Position numbers and translations under genes: made by a program. From the NCBI GenBank assembly GCA_964291465.2, contig OZ219941.1:124001-188000 (forward strand): a stretch of 64,000 nucleotides of DNA, in the 5' to 3' direction. The DNA comes from JAGWBJ01 sp964291465 (GTDB lineage: Bacteria > Chloroflexota > Dehalococcoidia > Lucifugimonadales > JAGWBF01). Positions 8,973 through 18,255 of this stretch are shown piece after piece. Each line of letters starts with the position of its first letter. Positions within the stretch are counted from its first letter, which is position 1. A model generated the notes under the pieces. It was given only the letters and a program-made list of their open reading frames with translations. It had not been told where the DNA came from and did no database searches.

Positions 8973-9332
8973 CTATTCCACAAGCCTGTCCAGCCCGTCC
9001 ACGAACCTCTCCACCTGGTCGAGCCCTATCTCGACCATCTCCTGGCTCATTACATTCTCGTAGAAGTTGATGTGAAGGCCGTTTGCGGTATAGAAGACCA
9101 TGCCGAGCTGGCGGTCACCCGTTTCCGACACCATCCGGTTCACCACCTCGAAGAGGGCCGCGTGTCCGTCGTGACGCCATCCACGCCTCTCCGCGACCGC
9201 TTTCGCCATCTGGGCGTCAGCGCCCCAACCCTCCGCCGATGCCTGTCGGAGGTCGCCCTGGGCCAGCTCATGCCGGGCCTTCTCCAGCAGCTCACGTCCC
9301 GCGGACTTGTACGCTTGTCCGTCCTGAGTCAT
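8973..9332 (-). CDS. PaREP1-like small helical (HEPN-type) protein
   Basis: A 119-residue protein similar to the PaREP1/PaREP8 family. The signature is the N-terminal LLEKARHELAQGDLRQASAE block, then WGADAQMAKAVAE, and a helical C-terminal half with HINFYEN. These proteins have a HEPN-like four-helix fold and are common in archaea and some bacteria. Their function is unknown. The ATG at 9332 lies eleven bases after the stop of the tldD-like gene and the gene ends 37 bases before the tldE-like gene. It is therefore embedded in what should be a two-subunit protease operon. Confidence 0.7.
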   Translation of the reverse strand: MTQDGQAYKSAGRELLEKARHELAQGDLRQASAEGWGADAQMAKAVAERRGWRHDGHAALFEVVNRMVSETGDRQLGMVFYTANGLHINFYENVMSQEMVEIGLDQVERFVDGLDRLVE

Positions 9333-9343
9333 CGTCGTTCCCG

Positions 9344-10921
9344 CTACCCCGGCCCCGTCAGGCGGGCGACGCCGCGCATGGTGGGGCCGCCGTTGCTCAT
9401 GCGCTTGGCCTGCATGGGCTGGCCCTTGCCGCAGTTGGGGATGGGGTACATGCGGAAGTCCCGCCCCACCGCGTCGATGCTGGTGAAGTAGTCCCTGGAG
9501 TCCGAGGTGATGCCCCCGTCGCGGTAGAGCCGGCCGAGCTCGCCGTTCTTGATCTCGTACACCTTTACCGCCGTGATGCGGAAGTTCTCCCGGGCCTCGG
9601 AGACCGATGGGATGCGGTGGCCGGAGACGTAGTAGCCGTCCTCCACCTCGGAGACGATCTCCCGGGGGTCCCGGTCTCCGGGGGCGAAGACGGTGTTGGT
9701 CATGCGGATGAGGGGTATGAGGCTGGCCTCGGTGGCCCGGGCCGAGCCGTTGGGCTCCACCCCCAGAACGCCGGCGGTCTGACGGTTGTTCAGGAACTCC
9801 TCGAAGTAGCCGCCCCGGATGTGGTAGGCGCGGCGGGCGGGGGTGCCGTCGTGGTCGTAGGCGAAAGAGCCAAACCCCTCCATGGTGGGGTCGGAGAAGG
9901 CGTTGACCAGGGGCGAGGCTATCTGCCTGCCCACCTGGTTGTCGTTGACGTCCTTGAGGAACCAGCTCCTGCCGGCGTAGGAGGTCTCGTACTTCAGACC
10001 CCGGTCCAGCTCCGAGGGGTGGCCCACCACCTCGTGGACCAGCAGGGTGTTGAAGTGGGGGTCGGTGACCACCACCACCGGCTTGTCGGGCGCCTTCAGG
10101 GGCGGCGCGTTGGCGACCTCGACGGCGTCTGTGGCCAGGTCCCTGCAGAAGGTGACGAAATCGGGCAGGACGATGGTATCGCCGTTGTCGTGGCCCTCGG
10201 TGAGGATCTCCCAGCCCCGCTGGTGGCCCGAGAAGTCGTAGATCTCCAGGGTCCCGTGCTGGCTGGTGCAGATGGCGATGACGAAGCCCTCGGTCTGGGC
10301 GAAGCTCTGGTCGATGTCGGCGCCCTCGGAGCTGACGAACAGCTCCCGCATCAGGGTGGTGGTGGCCGAAGCGGCGCAGTAGGCCACCTGGTCGCTGACG
10401 CCCCGGGCGGCGTTGCAGGAGTCCACCGCCATCCGCACCGTCTCCTCCAGGGGGACGGCCCGGGGGTCGTCTCGGTAGGTGGCGGAGACCGTGTCCCTGG
10501 CTACGGCCACGGGGGCCAGGGCCGAATCGTAGAGGCTCTGCCCCAGGACGCCGAAGCGCCTGGCGGCGGCGGCCTTCATGCGGGCGCTGGCCCGGGCGCG
10601 GCGGTGGGCCTCCCGTATCCCGTCCAGGACCACCTCGGCGATGCGGTCCGTGTCCGATACCCCCAGGATCCTGCCGTAGTAGCCCGGGGCCGAGGTCCTG
10701 CCGCCGGCGATGACCCGCACCCCGAAGTCGAAGGCGTAGTCCTCGGCGCTCATCTTCTCGTTGCCGTTCTCGGCCACGGCCCCCTTCTCCTCCTTGACCT
10801 GCATGCGCACGTCGCAATAGCGGAGGCCGGGGAGGCGCCTGGCGTCCTCGTTTACCAGGGAGACGATCCGGGACCGGACCCTTTCGATGAACTCGACTTC
10901 TACGCGCTCTGCCACGGGCAT
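9344..10921 (-). CDS. TldD-like zinc metalloprotease
   Basis: A 525-residue TldD/PmbA family protein carrying the active-site motif HEVVGH at residues 296-301 (HExxxH), followed by PSELDRGLKYETSYAG. This is the catalytic zinc subunit of the TldD/TldE type protease, cytoplasmic. The C-terminal region with RDGGITSDSRDYFTSIDAVG and MRGVARLTGPG is family-like. The gene heads a three-gene minus-strand set with the PaREP1-like and TldE-like genes. Confidence 0.85.
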   Translation of the reverse strand: MPVAERVEVEFIERVRSRIVSLVNEDARRLPGLRYCDVRMQVKEEKGAVAENGNEKMSAEDYAFDFGVRVIAGGRTSAPGYYGRILGVSDTDRIAEVVLDGIREAHRRARASARMKAAAARRFGVLGQSLYDSALAPVAVARDTVSATYRDDPRAVPLEETVRMAVDSCNAARGVSDQVAYCAASATTTLMRELFVSSEGADIDQSFAQTEGFVIAICTSQHGTLEIYDFSGHQRGWEILTEGHDNGDTIVLPDFVTFCRDLATDAVEVANAPPLKAPDKPVVVVTDPHFNTLLVHEVVGHPSELDRGLKYETSYAGRSWFLKDVNDNQVGRQIASPLVNAFSDPTMEGFGSFAYDHDGTPARRAYHIRGGYFEEFLNNRQTAGVLGVEPNGSARATEASLIPLIRMTNTVFAPGDRDPREIVSEVEDGYYVSGHRIPSVSEARENFRITAVKVYEIKNGELGRLYRDGGITSDSRDYFTSIDAVGRDFRMYPIPNCGKGQPMQAKRMSNGGPTMRGVARLTGPG

Positions 10922-10991
10922 GCTCCTAACCAGCGGCGCCGGGCCGCAGTGTCCTAGTCTTTTTCAGGCGAGGCGGTGGAAAGCTGGCCCG

Positions 10992-12677
10992 CTAGCCCGT
11001 GACCGCGCCCTGGGCGGCGGAGGAGACGAGCTTGGCGTACTTGGCCAGGGCGCCGGTGTCGAAGTTGGGAGCGGGAGCGCTCCACTGGGCCCGGCGCCTC
11101 TCCATCTCCTCGGGGGGTATGGCCACGTCCAGCCGTCGCGCGGGGACGTCCAGCGTCACCACGTCGCCCTCCCGGACGTGGGCTATGGGGCCGCCCTCGG
11201 CGGCCTCGGGGGCCACGTGCCCCACCATCAGCCCCCGGGTGGCGCCCGAGAACCGGCCGTCGGTGACCAGGGCCACCTCCTGGCCCAGGCCCTGTCCCAC
11301 CAGGGCCGCCGTGACCGCCAGCATCTCCCTCATGCCCGGGCCGCCCCTGGGCCCCTCGTACCGGATCAGCACCACGTCGCCCGAGCCTATCTCCCGCCTC
11401 TGGATGGCCTGGAACGCGTCCTCTTCCCGGTCGAATACCCGGGCCGGACCCTCGTGGGTGATGTGCTGGCTGGCGGCCACCTTGACCACCGAGCCGTCGG
11501 GGGCAAGGTTGCCCCGGAGGATTACCAGGCCCCCCGTGGGCGCCAGTGGCGACTCCACGTGGTGGACGATCCGCTGGCCGTCGTCGGTGTCTAGAGCCTC
11601 CAGGTTCTCCGCCAGGGTCCTTCCCGTCACGGTCATGGTGTCCCCGTGCAGCAGGCCTGCGGCCAGCAGCCGCTTCATCACCAGGGGCACTCCGCCGACC
11701 CGGTCCAGGTCGGCCATGACGTACTTCCCCCCGGGCTTCATGTCGGCGATGTAGGGGGTACGGGTGCTGACCCGGTCGAAGTCCTCCAACGTGAGGGAGA
11801 CGCCCGCCTCGTGGGCGATGGCCAGCAGATGGAGCACCGCGTTGGTGGAGCCGCCCATGGACGCCACCACCGCCACGGCGTTCTCGAAGGCCTCCTTGGT
11901 GAGTATGTCCCGGGGGGTGACTCCACGCTCCAGCATGTCCATCGCCGCCGCGCCCGCCCGCCGGCAGCTCTCCAGGATCCTGTCGTCGGTGGCGGGTATG
12001 GAGGACACGCCGGGCAGGGACATTCCCATGGCCTCGATGGCCGAGGCCATGGTGTTGGCGGTGAACATGCCGGCGCAGGAGCCTGCGCCGGGACAGGCGC
12101 AGCCCTCGATCTCCGTGAGGTCCTCGTCGGACATGCTGCCCGTGGAGTGGGCCCCCACCGCCTCGAATACGTCCTGGATGTTGACGTCCCGCCCCTGGAA
12201 GCTGCCGGGCATGATGGTGCCGCCGTAGACGAAGACGCTGGGGATGTTGAGACGGGTGGCGGCCATCAGGGTGCCGGGGAGGTTCTTGTCGCAGCCCGCG
12301 ATGGTGACCAGGGCGTCGAACCTCTGGCCGAAGGCGACCACCTCGATGGAGTCGGCGATGACCTCCCGGCTGATGAGGGAGGCTTTCATGCCCTGGGTGC
12401 CCATGGTGATGCCGTCGCTGACGGTGATGGTCCCGAACTCGAAGGGGGTGCCCCCGGCGCCCTTTATTCCCGTGCGCACCTCCCCGGCCAGGGTCCCCAG
12501 GTGGACGTTGCAGGGGGTGATGTCGCTGGCCAGGTTGGCCACGCCGACGAAGGGCTGCCGCAGGTCGTCGGGGGTCAGTCCCATGGCGTGCAGCATGGCG
12601 CGGGCGGGGGCGCGCTCGGGGCCTTCGGTGACCTCCCAGCTCCGGTGCTTCATCGACGTACCTTTGGCTACTACCAT
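10992..12677 (-). CDS. ilvD: Dihydroxy-acid dehydratase
   Basis: This 561-residue enzyme removes water from 2,3-dihydroxy-3-methylbutanoate (and the isoleucine analogue) in branched-chain amino acid synthesis. Iron-sulfur ligands are visible in AGCDKNLPG and GSCAGMFTANTM. ITVSDGITMGTQGM, MGGSTNAVLHL and the late SGATRGLMVGHVAPEA block are standard. The start chosen is ATG 12677, with AGGAG eight bases upstream and the usual family length. A start at 12797 would lie over the promoter. No other ilv genes are in the window. Confidence 0.95.
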   Translation of the reverse strand: MVVAKGTSMKHRSWEVTEGPERAPARAMLHAMGLTPDDLRQPFVGVANLASDITPCNVHLGTLAGEVRTGIKGAGGTPFEFGTITVSDGITMGTQGMKASLISREVIADSIEVVAFGQRFDALVTIAGCDKNLPGTLMAATRLNIPSVFVYGGTIMPGSFQGRDVNIQDVFEAVGAHSTGSMSDEDLTEIEGCACPGAGSCAGMFTANTMASAIEAMGMSLPGVSSIPATDDRILESCRRAGAAAMDMLERGVTPRDILTKEAFENAVAVVASMGGSTNAVLHLLAIAHEAGVSLTLEDFDRVSTRTPYIADMKPGGKYVMADLDRVGGVPLVMKRLLAAGLLHGDTMTVTGRTLAENLEALDTDDGQRIVHHVESPLAPTGGLVILRGNLAPDGSVVKVAASQHITHEGPARVFDREEDAFQAIQRREIGSGDVVLIRYEGPRGGPGMREMLAVTAALVGQGLGQEVALVTDGRFSGATRGLMVGHVAPEAAEGGPIAHVREGDVVTLDVPARRLDVAIPPEEMERRRAQWSAPAPNFDTGALAKYAKLVSSAAQGAVTG

Positions 12678-12778
12678 GGGCTCTTCTCCTTTATTGCCGA
12701 AGTGGGTGTTGCCGAGGTGGCGTTGAGAGTGGCCGGCCGGCGGGAACGGCGGTCTCCGGCGCTGAATAATTATAGGTG

Positions 12779-12807
12779 GCCCCGACCCGCCACACAACCT
12801 CGCGGGC
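12779..12807 (-). promoter_or_regulatory. Candidate promoter for ilvD
   Basis: On the minus strand a perfect TATAAT -10 (12779-12784) lies 17 bases after a TTGTGT -35 (12802-12807). This predicts a leader of about 95 bases before the ilvD ATG. I see no convincing leader peptide or T-box in that leader. Confidence 0.6.
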
Positions 12808-12843
12808 TTGTCCGGACCATCCTAGGGGCAGCTCCGGGAAGAG

Positions 12844-13806
12844 TCAGAAGGGCAGCTCCTGGCCGATGCCCTGATCCCTGGCCTTGCCGTACACGTGGAG
12901 GGCCGCGGCCACGTCTTCCAGTCCCACGCCCTGGGACTCGAAGAGGGTGACGCAGTCGCCGTCGGGCCGCCCGGACATCCGGCCCGACACTATGTCCTTC
13001 AGCTCGTGGGCCATGGTCCAGCGAAAGGCGGCGCGCTCGGCGGCCCATATCAGGTCGCCGCACTCAATCCTGGCCTGCTCCAGGTCGTCCACCACTATGA
13101 GACCGGACCTTGCCACCGCCGCCGGGTCGATCTCCCGGCGCATCCAGTGGTTGCCACCGGCCGCGTTGACGTGGGCGCCGTCTTTCAGCCACTCCCCCTT
13201 GAGCACCGGCTCCCTGGAGCTGGTGATGGTGATGGCCACGTCCGCGCCCCGTACACACTCCTCGGCGCTGTCCACGGGGGAGACCTGGACGTTCAGGCGC
13301 TCGCTCATGTGGGCGGCGAAGGCCTCCCGCCTCTCGGGGCTCCGGCTGAAGGCCCGGACCGCCTTGACCTGCCGGACGGCGGCTACGGCTTCGAGCTGGG
13401 TCCGCGCCTGGTACCCGCTGCCTATGACGCCGACGGTGGAGGCGTCGGACCGGGCCATGTGCCTGGTCGCCAGTCCCGACGCCGCCCCGGTGCGTATCTG
13501 CCCCAGGGCGCTGGCCTCCAACACGGCCAGCAACGCGCCGGAGTCGCCGTCGTACAGGTTCAACAGGAACCGGGTGGGGCCGCCGGGGAAGGTGGCGTAC
13601 GCCTTGTAGCCGAAGGCCGACCGGCCGGGGGCCAGGACGGCCCCGGCCATGAAGTGGAGGAAGCCGTTGGGCATCCGGATGCGGGACCGGGGCTTGTTGT
13701 CTCCAAGGCCCCTGCCGGCGTTGGCGAAGGCTTCCTCGAGCACGTCCACGCACTCGGCCATGGGCAGGAGGTCATTCACCTCCCTTTCGTTCAAGAACAG
13801 GGCCAT
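12844..13806 (-). CDS. Ornithine cyclodeaminase/mu-crystallin family protein
   Basis: A 320-residue member of the family that includes ornithine cyclodeaminase, alanine dehydrogenase of archaeal type and mu-crystallin, all NAD(P)-dependent. The Rossmann motif VGVIGSGYQARTQLEA, the substrate-loop GFLHFMAGAVL with GYKAYATFP, and AHVNAAGGNHWMRREID are visible. ATG 13806 was chosen because AGGAG precedes it by eight bases; an earlier start would add twelve residues. The true substrate (ornithine, a ketimine or another amino acid) cannot be decided. Confidence 0.85.
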   Translation of the reverse strand: MALFLNEREVNDLLPMAECVDVLEEAFANAGRGLGDNKPRSRIRMPNGFLHFMAGAVLAPGRSAFGYKAYATFPGGPTRFLLNLYDGDSGALLAVLEASALGQIRTGAASGLATRHMARSDASTVGVIGSGYQARTQLEAVAAVRQVKAVRAFSRSPERREAFAAHMSERLNVQVSPVDSAEECVRGADVAITITSSREPVLKGEWLKDGAHVNAAGGNHWMRREIDPAAVARSGLIVVDDLEQARIECGDLIWAAERAAFRWTMAHELKDIVSGRMSGRPDGDCVTLFESQGVGLEDVAAALHVYGKARDQGIGQELPF

Positions 13807-13863
13807 CTTCGTCTCCTGCAAGGATTGATTGCCGCGGGGCACCAGTATACCAGCCCGCCCCTG

Positions 13864-14772
13864 CTAGGAGTCGAGGGCGGGGGCTCCCAGGGTGCGGTAG
13901 AACAGGTCGAAGAACCGTTCTCCGTCCAGCTCCATGGACACCGTCACGGCGCCCGGGCCCGGCGTCAGGGTACTCTCTCCCAGCCGGTCCGGGTCGCGGG
14001 TCTCCACCTCCACGCTCCCGCGCCGGGTGGCCAGGATGCCTGGATCGAGGACGGCGGCCATCGCCACGGGGTCGCACAGCTCGTAGGCGTCCCGGCCGGG
14101 ATTTCGCTGGAACCAGCCCAGCAGTATCCGTCCGGCGAGCCTGGCAGCCGGACCTCCCGCCAGGAGCCGGTCCGCGCCGGACCGGGAGATAGCGGCCTGG
14201 CGGCAGACCCGCAGGTCCACCAGCGTAGTCTCGATACCCGAGGCCAGTACCTCCCCGGCGGCCTCCGGGTCGCTGTAGAAGTTGAACTCGGCGTGGGGGG
14301 TCACGTTCCCCGGTACGCCCACCGCGCCGCCCATGACCACCAGGCGGGAGACCAGGCCCGGGGCGTCGGGGTCGACCCTCAGCAGGCGGGCCACGTTGGT
14401 CAGGGGGCCCAGGGCCAGGAGGGTCGTCGGAGTGGGGCGGCTCCTCAGGGCCTGCCGCAGGAAGTCGACCGCGCCGCCGTCACGGGTGGTGATGGCCGGC
14501 TTGGGTAGGCGCACCGTCAGGCCCCGGGGCCCGTGAAACCCGTAGGCGTAGGGGTAGGAGCCCGTGAGGGGCCTGGATGCGCCCCTGGCGACGGGCACGT
14601 CGCCGCAGCCCAGGTACTCCAGGATGGCCAGGGCGTTCCTGGTGGCGTCGGCCAGCCTGGCGTTGCCACCGACGGTGGTGAGCCCGGCCACCTCCACCGG
14701 GGAGCCGGGGCCCAACGCCATGAGCAGGGCTATCGCGTCGTCGGTGCCGGGGTCGGTGTCTATGAGCACCAT
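13864..14772 (-). CDS. Nucleoside hydrolase (inosine-uridine preferring type)
   Basis: The 302-residue product begins VLIDTDPGTDDAIAL, the calcium-binding DxDxxxDD signature of nucleoside N-ribohydrolases. Family blocks LLALGPLTNVARLL, LVVMGGAV and the late YELCDPVAMAAVLDP (calcium-binding Asp) follow. It hydrolyses the N-glycosidic bond of ribonucleosides. The ATG at 14772 lies two bases past the stop of the epimerase gene, so it is probably the tail of the hopanoid operon. There it might act on adenine- or ribose-linked hopanoid intermediates or salvage by-products. That link is inference. Confidence 0.88.
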   Translation of the reverse strand: MVLIDTDPGTDDAIALLMALGPGSPVEVAGLTTVGGNARLADATRNALAILEYLGCGDVPVARGASRPLTGSYPYAYGFHGPRGLTVRLPKPAITTRDGGAVDFLRQALRSRPTPTTLLALGPLTNVARLLRVDPDAPGLVSRLVVMGGAVGVPGNVTPHAEFNFYSDPEAAGEVLASGIETTLVDLRVCRQAAISRSGADRLLAGGPAARLAGRILLGWFQRNPGRDAYELCDPVAMAAVLDPGILATRRGSVEVETRDPDRLGESTLTPGPGAVTVSMELDGERFFDLFYRTLGAPALDS

Positions 14773-14774
14773 TT

Positions 14775-15734
14775 CTAGGCCTCGATGTCCGGCAGATAGG
14801 CCATGAGGGCCTCTTCCGAGGTGTAGCTGAACCGGAATCCCGTCTCTCCCTTCAGCTTGCCCGTACTCAGGACCAGGGGGTACCGCACGAAGTCCAGGCC
14901 CACGGCCGGGGAGTCCTTCTGGATTCCTAGTCTCCAGGCCGCGCGGACCAGGGGGAAGGCGACCCACGACGGCAGGAGGAACAGCCTGCGCCTGGCCAAC
15001 CGGGCCACGCGGCTGTACCGTATGACGCCCTCGCCGGCGACGTTGAAGGTGCCGGGCGTCGGCCGGACGATGACCTGATGGATCAGCCTGGCAAGGTCGT
15101 CCTCGTGCACGAACTGCATGGGCGGGTCGTGGCCCTGGACTCCGATGAGGGCCTTGCGGAAGAAGGCCCGGGTGACGTAGTTGTCGGCGCCGGGGCCCAT
15201 CACCACGCAGGAGCGGAGCACGGTCACGCACGTGTCGGGGTGCCGGGCCGCGTACTCTTGGACCATCTCCTCGCACAGGGCCTTCTCCCTGGCGTACTGG
15301 AACCCCACGGGGGCTCGGGCCGGGGCCTCCTCGGTCAGGGGCACCGGGTTGTCCTGGTGGGCGCCGTAGACGGTGTGGGAGCTCAGGAAGACGAGGTTGG
15401 ACACCCTGCTGGCGTCACAGGCTGCCAGGAAGCTCCTCATGCCCTGGAGGTTGGCATTGCGGACCCTCTCCACCTCCGCGCGGCTGCGGCCCGGCCTGAG
15501 CAGGAATGCGAGATGGACCGCCGCGGTGACCCGGTGGTCCTCGAAGGCGTGGTCCAGCGGCTGCGTAACGTCCAGCCGCTCCGTTGCCACGTTGTGGAAG
15601 GGGGTGGGGAGGGAGCGGGTGTCGATGGCCACGACCCTGGAGAGTCCCTCGTCCCGCTGGAGCACGTTCAGGAGTCGGGTGCCGATGTAGCCCGAGGCCC
15701 CCGTTACCGCAACCACCGGCCGGCGGCCGGTCAC
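14775..15734 (-). CDS. NAD-dependent epimerase/dehydratase family protein
   Basis: A 319-residue extended SDR with the N-terminal TGASGYIGTRLL nucleotide-binding motif, FLSSHTVYG with the catalytic Ser region, and YAREKALCE providing the YxxxK pair. Substrates of such enzymes are usually nucleotide sugars, though related proteins act on steroid- or terpenoid-like lipids. The GTG start overlaps the hpnE stop codon as GTGA, so the two are translationally coupled. This implies a role in hopanoid modification, in addition to the HpnA-type epimerase at 21969-22952. Specific chemistry is unknown. Confidence 0.82.
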   Translation of the reverse strand: MTGRRPVVAVTGASGYIGTRLLNVLQRDEGLSRVVAIDTRSLPTPFHNVATERLDVTQPLDHAFEDHRVTAAVHLAFLLRPGRSRAEVERVRNANLQGMRSFLAACDASRVSNLVFLSSHTVYGAHQDNPVPLTEEAPARAPVGFQYAREKALCEEMVQEYAARHPDTCVTVLRSCVVMGPGADNYVTRAFFRKALIGVQGHDPPMQFVHEDDLARLIHQVIVRPTPGTFNVAGEGVIRYSRVARLARRRLFLLPSWVAFPLVRAAWRLGIQKDSPAVGLDFVRYPLVLSTGKLKGETGFRFSYTSEEALMAYLPDIEA

Positions 15735-17323
15735 CGGCCGCCTCCCGCGTCGATGGCCCGGGCGGCCGCGACCCCGCTGCGTACCGCGCTCTCCATGGTG
15801 GAGGGCCACCCCGTGTCGGTCCAGTCTCCCGCCAGGAACAGGTTCTCCACCGGGGTCGCGTTGGGGGGACGGAGCCGGGCCGACCCCGGCGTACAGCGGA
15901 AGGTGGCCGTGGACTTGACGATGAGGAGCTGCTGGATAATGGCCTCCCGTGCCCTGGGGAACGCCTCGGCCATCGCCTGAGTGAACACCTGCCGTATATG
16001 CTCCTTGGGCTTGTCGGCGTAGTCCCAGGCCCCGCTGACCGAGATGCAGACGTACTGTCCGTCGAAGGCGGCCGCGCCGCCGCCCCCGCCCGTTTGGCCC
16101 GTTTGGCCCGCTTGGCCCGTTCGGGAGGAGGCCAGGATGCTGCGCTTGTCGAAGACCCACTGGAGCGGGCTGTCGACGAAGGCCGTGAAGGGAGGCGACG
16201 AGGGCTCCATCACCTCCCTGTCGTACCATATGTGGATGTTGACTATGGGGGCGGCGGTGAGCCTGCCTATGCCGGCGAAGAAGGGCTCCCGGTTCAGCTC
16301 CGAGGGCAGGACCGAGGGCAGGGTGTGGAAGGGGAGGGCCGAGAGGTACACGTCTCCCCGCACGGTCTCCCCGGAGGCCAGGCGTACTCCGCCTATGGAG
16401 CGGCCCCGGGACCCGGAGACCAGCACCTCCGTTGCCCGCTTGCCCAGCATGAGCCGTCCGCCCCGGGCGGCGATGTACTCCTCCGCGGCGTTTCCCATCA
16501 GGTCGGACAGGCCCACGAGGGCGTATCCCACGTTGGCCCCCTTCCTGCTCTTGATCACGCCGTCCTGGTAAATCATCATTCCCATGGAGGCGCTCACGTC
16601 GCCCACGTGGTCGTTCAGCGTCGGTAGGACGATCAGGTCCCAGAAGTTCTCTATGGCGCGGGCCGTCTGGCCGTTGGCCTTCAGCCACTGGAGGAAGGTC
16701 TGGTCCTCGAGCTCGGGCCTGTGCCGGTTGGAGAAGCGGATCTTGAGCAGGGCGTAGAGGGCCAGGAGCTTGTCCCTCACCCCCAGGTGGGGATAGGCGA
16801 GGAAGGAGGGCAGCAGGTGGAAGGGCGCGGGCAAGGGCGCCGCCGTCAGGAGCCCCGTCCTGTGCCGGCGCCCGTTCCGGGCCGGCGAAGCGACCCGGAC
16901 GCGGAGGGTCGGCTGCAGGTGGGCGCGGTCCAGCGTGCCAAGCTTCCTCAGGAAGTCCATGTAGTAGTGGCAGCAGCCGAGAAAGACGTGCTGGCCGTTG
17001 TCCACGGGGAACCCGGCGGCGCTGCTCTCCCGCCCATCGGGCGCTCCCGAGTCGTCGCCGCCCTCCCCGGATTGGAGGGACTCGGCCGTCGGGACGTCCG
17101 TTTCCCGCACTCCGTTTCCCGCGCCCCTGTTTCCCGCGCCCTCGTTTCCTAGGAAAGAATGGAAGAAGGAGAAGGCCCTTCCCCCGAGGAAAGGGCGTTT
17201 CTCCACCAGCGTCACCTCATGGCCGGCGTCGAGGAGGTGGCAAGCGGCGGCCATGCCCGCCAGGCCACCGCCGAGGACGACTACGTGGGATGCTGGGCCA
17301 TTGGAAGTAGGCTTCTTATCCAT
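15731..17323 (-). CDS. hpnE: Hydroxysqualene dehydroxylase (squalene-associated FAD-dependent desaturase)
   Basis: A 530-residue FAD-dependent amine-oxidase-fold enzyme that reduces hydroxysqualene to squalene. The FAD-binding motif VVVLGGGLAGMAAACHLL and EKRPFLGGRAFSF lie at the N-terminus, PVDNGQHVFLGCCHYY follows, and the C-terminal NLFLAGDWTDTGWPSTMESAV is diagnostic. The protein exceeds the usual 410-470 residues because two low-complexity inserts are present: a Gly/Asn/Glu-rich stretch from a 14-bp repeat (17099-17150) and a Gly/Gln stretch from a 9-bp repeat (16089-16124). Its start overlaps the end of hpnD by 43 bases. Confidence 0.9.
   Translation of the reverse strand: MDKKPTSNGPASHVVVLGGGLAGMAAACHLLDAGHEVTLVEKRPFLGGRAFSFFHSFLGNEGAGNRGAGNGVRETDVPTAESLQSGEGGDDSGAPDGRESSAAGFPVDNGQHVFLGCCHYYMDFLRKLGTLDRAHLQPTLRVRVASPARNGRRHRTGLLTAAPLPAPFHLLPSFLAYPHLGVRDKLLALYALLKIRFSNRHRPELEDQTFLQWLKANGQTARAIENFWDLIVLPTLNDHVGDVSASMGMMIYQDGVIKSRKGANVGYALVGLSDLMGNAAEEYIAARGGRLMLGKRATEVLVSGSRGRSIGGVRLASGETVRGDVYLSALPFHTLPSVLPSELNREPFFAGIGRLTAAPIVNIHIWYDREVMEPSSPPFTAFVDSPLQWVFDKRSILASSRTGQAGQTGQTGGGGGAAAFDGQYVCISVSGAWDYADKPKEHIRQVFTQAMAEAFPRAREAIIQQLLIVKSTATFRCTPGSARLRPPNATPVENLFLAGDWTDTGWPSTMESAVRSGVAAARAIDAGGGR
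16089..16124. repeat. Four tandem 9-bp units within hpnE
   Basis: Four copies of a CCCGTTTGG-like 9-mer, two of them identical, lie in frame inside hpnE and encode a short Gly-Gln/Thr/Ala repeat. Copy number changes would not shift the frame. Confidence 0.75.
17099..17150. repeat. Tandem 14-15-bp units within hpnE
   Basis: Three and a half copies of a CGTTTCCCGC-based unit of 14-15 bp occur near the 5' end of hpnE. They encode a Gly/Ala/Asn-rich insert between the FAD-binding segment and the substrate domain, where homologues have none. Confidence 0.7.
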
Positions 17324-18165
17324 GTCTGGACTGTGACCAGGTATTTCTCACGTCTGCTGAGCCCCACCCTGCCGGTGAAGACGTCGAAGCCCTGTCTCTC
17401 TATCCTGTCCAGGATCAGACTGTAGAGCTTGCCCAGCACCGCGGGACAGGCCCGGGACCGGGGAGACAGGAGGGGCAAGAGCTTGGCCCCGCTCTCGTAG
17501 TACGCCCTTGCCCGCCGCGCCTGTATAGCCATCAGGTCGCGGAAGGGCTCGTTCAACACCCCCTGCCTCAGCTCTTCCTCCGAGTACCCCGTGCTCCGGA
17601 CCTCGTCCATGGGCAGGTAGACCCGGTCCCGCTCCATGTCCTCCCGCACGTCCCTCATTATATTCGTAATCTGCATGGCAAGGCCAAGGTCCACCGCGTA
17701 CTCCCTGGCCCTGGGCTCCGAGAAGCCGAAGATGTGGAGGCAGGCCAGGCCCACCACCGAGGCCACCCTGTAGCAGTAGGTCCGGAGCTCGTCGAAGTCC
17801 TGGTAGCGGGTCTTGGTCAGGTCCATCTCGACGCCCGAGACCACCTCCTGGAAGTACTCCTCGGGTATCTCGAAGACGGAGGCGGTGTCGGCCAGGGCCG
17901 TGAACACGGGGCCGTCGGGCCGCCCGGCGTAGGCCTCCGACAGGCTGGACCGGAGGGAGTCCAGCCGGGCCAGCTTTTCTTCCCTGGGCATCGGCGCGTC
18001 GCTGGCGTCGTCGCACAGGCGGCAGAAGGCGTAGGTCGCGTAGATGGCCCTGCGCTTCCTGTCGGGAAGGGTGATGAAGGCGTAGTAGAAGTTGGTTGCA
18101 GCCCTCCTGGTGATGAGCCGGCACTCCCGGTACGCGGTGTGAAGCTGCGGGACCGTACGGGCCAT
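17281..18165 (-). CDS. hpnD: Presqualene diphosphate synthase (squalene/phytoene synthase family)
   Basis: A 294-residue head-to-head prenyl synthase that joins two farnesyl diphosphates to presqualene diphosphate. Both Asp-rich motifs are present: DDASD in the first third and DVRED in the middle. MDLTKTRYQDFDEL and CYRVASVVGLACLHIFG are typical of the HpnD branch. The ATG at 18165 has AGGGGGG upstream. It lies between hpnC and hpnE, the standard three-step squalene route of hopanoid producers that lack a classical squalene synthase. Confidence 0.93.
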   Translation of the reverse strand: MARTVPQLHTAYRECRLITRRAATNFYYAFITLPDRKRRAIYATYAFCRLCDDASDAPMPREEKLARLDSLRSSLSEAYAGRPDGPVFTALADTASVFEIPEEYFQEVVSGVEMDLTKTRYQDFDELRTYCYRVASVVGLACLHIFGFSEPRAREYAVDLGLAMQITNIMRDVREDMERDRVYLPMDEVRSTGYSEEELRQGVLNEPFRDLMAIQARRARAYYESGAKLLPLLSPRSRACPAVLGKLYSLILDRIERQGFDVFTGRVGLSRREKYLVTVQTWIRSLLPMAQHPT

Positions 18166-18255
18166 GGACCCCCCTGGTGTTCGGCTGTGCCCGGCCCGGC
18201 AAGGGATCGGGCCCTGTCGCCCGCGGGCGGGGCGCGCTCTCCGTTCCGTGAGCCC

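Noticed and set aside
12678..12797. Longer N-terminus for IlvD
   Set aside because: It overlaps the promoter -10 and lacks family similarity; ATG 12677 has a good ribosome-binding site.
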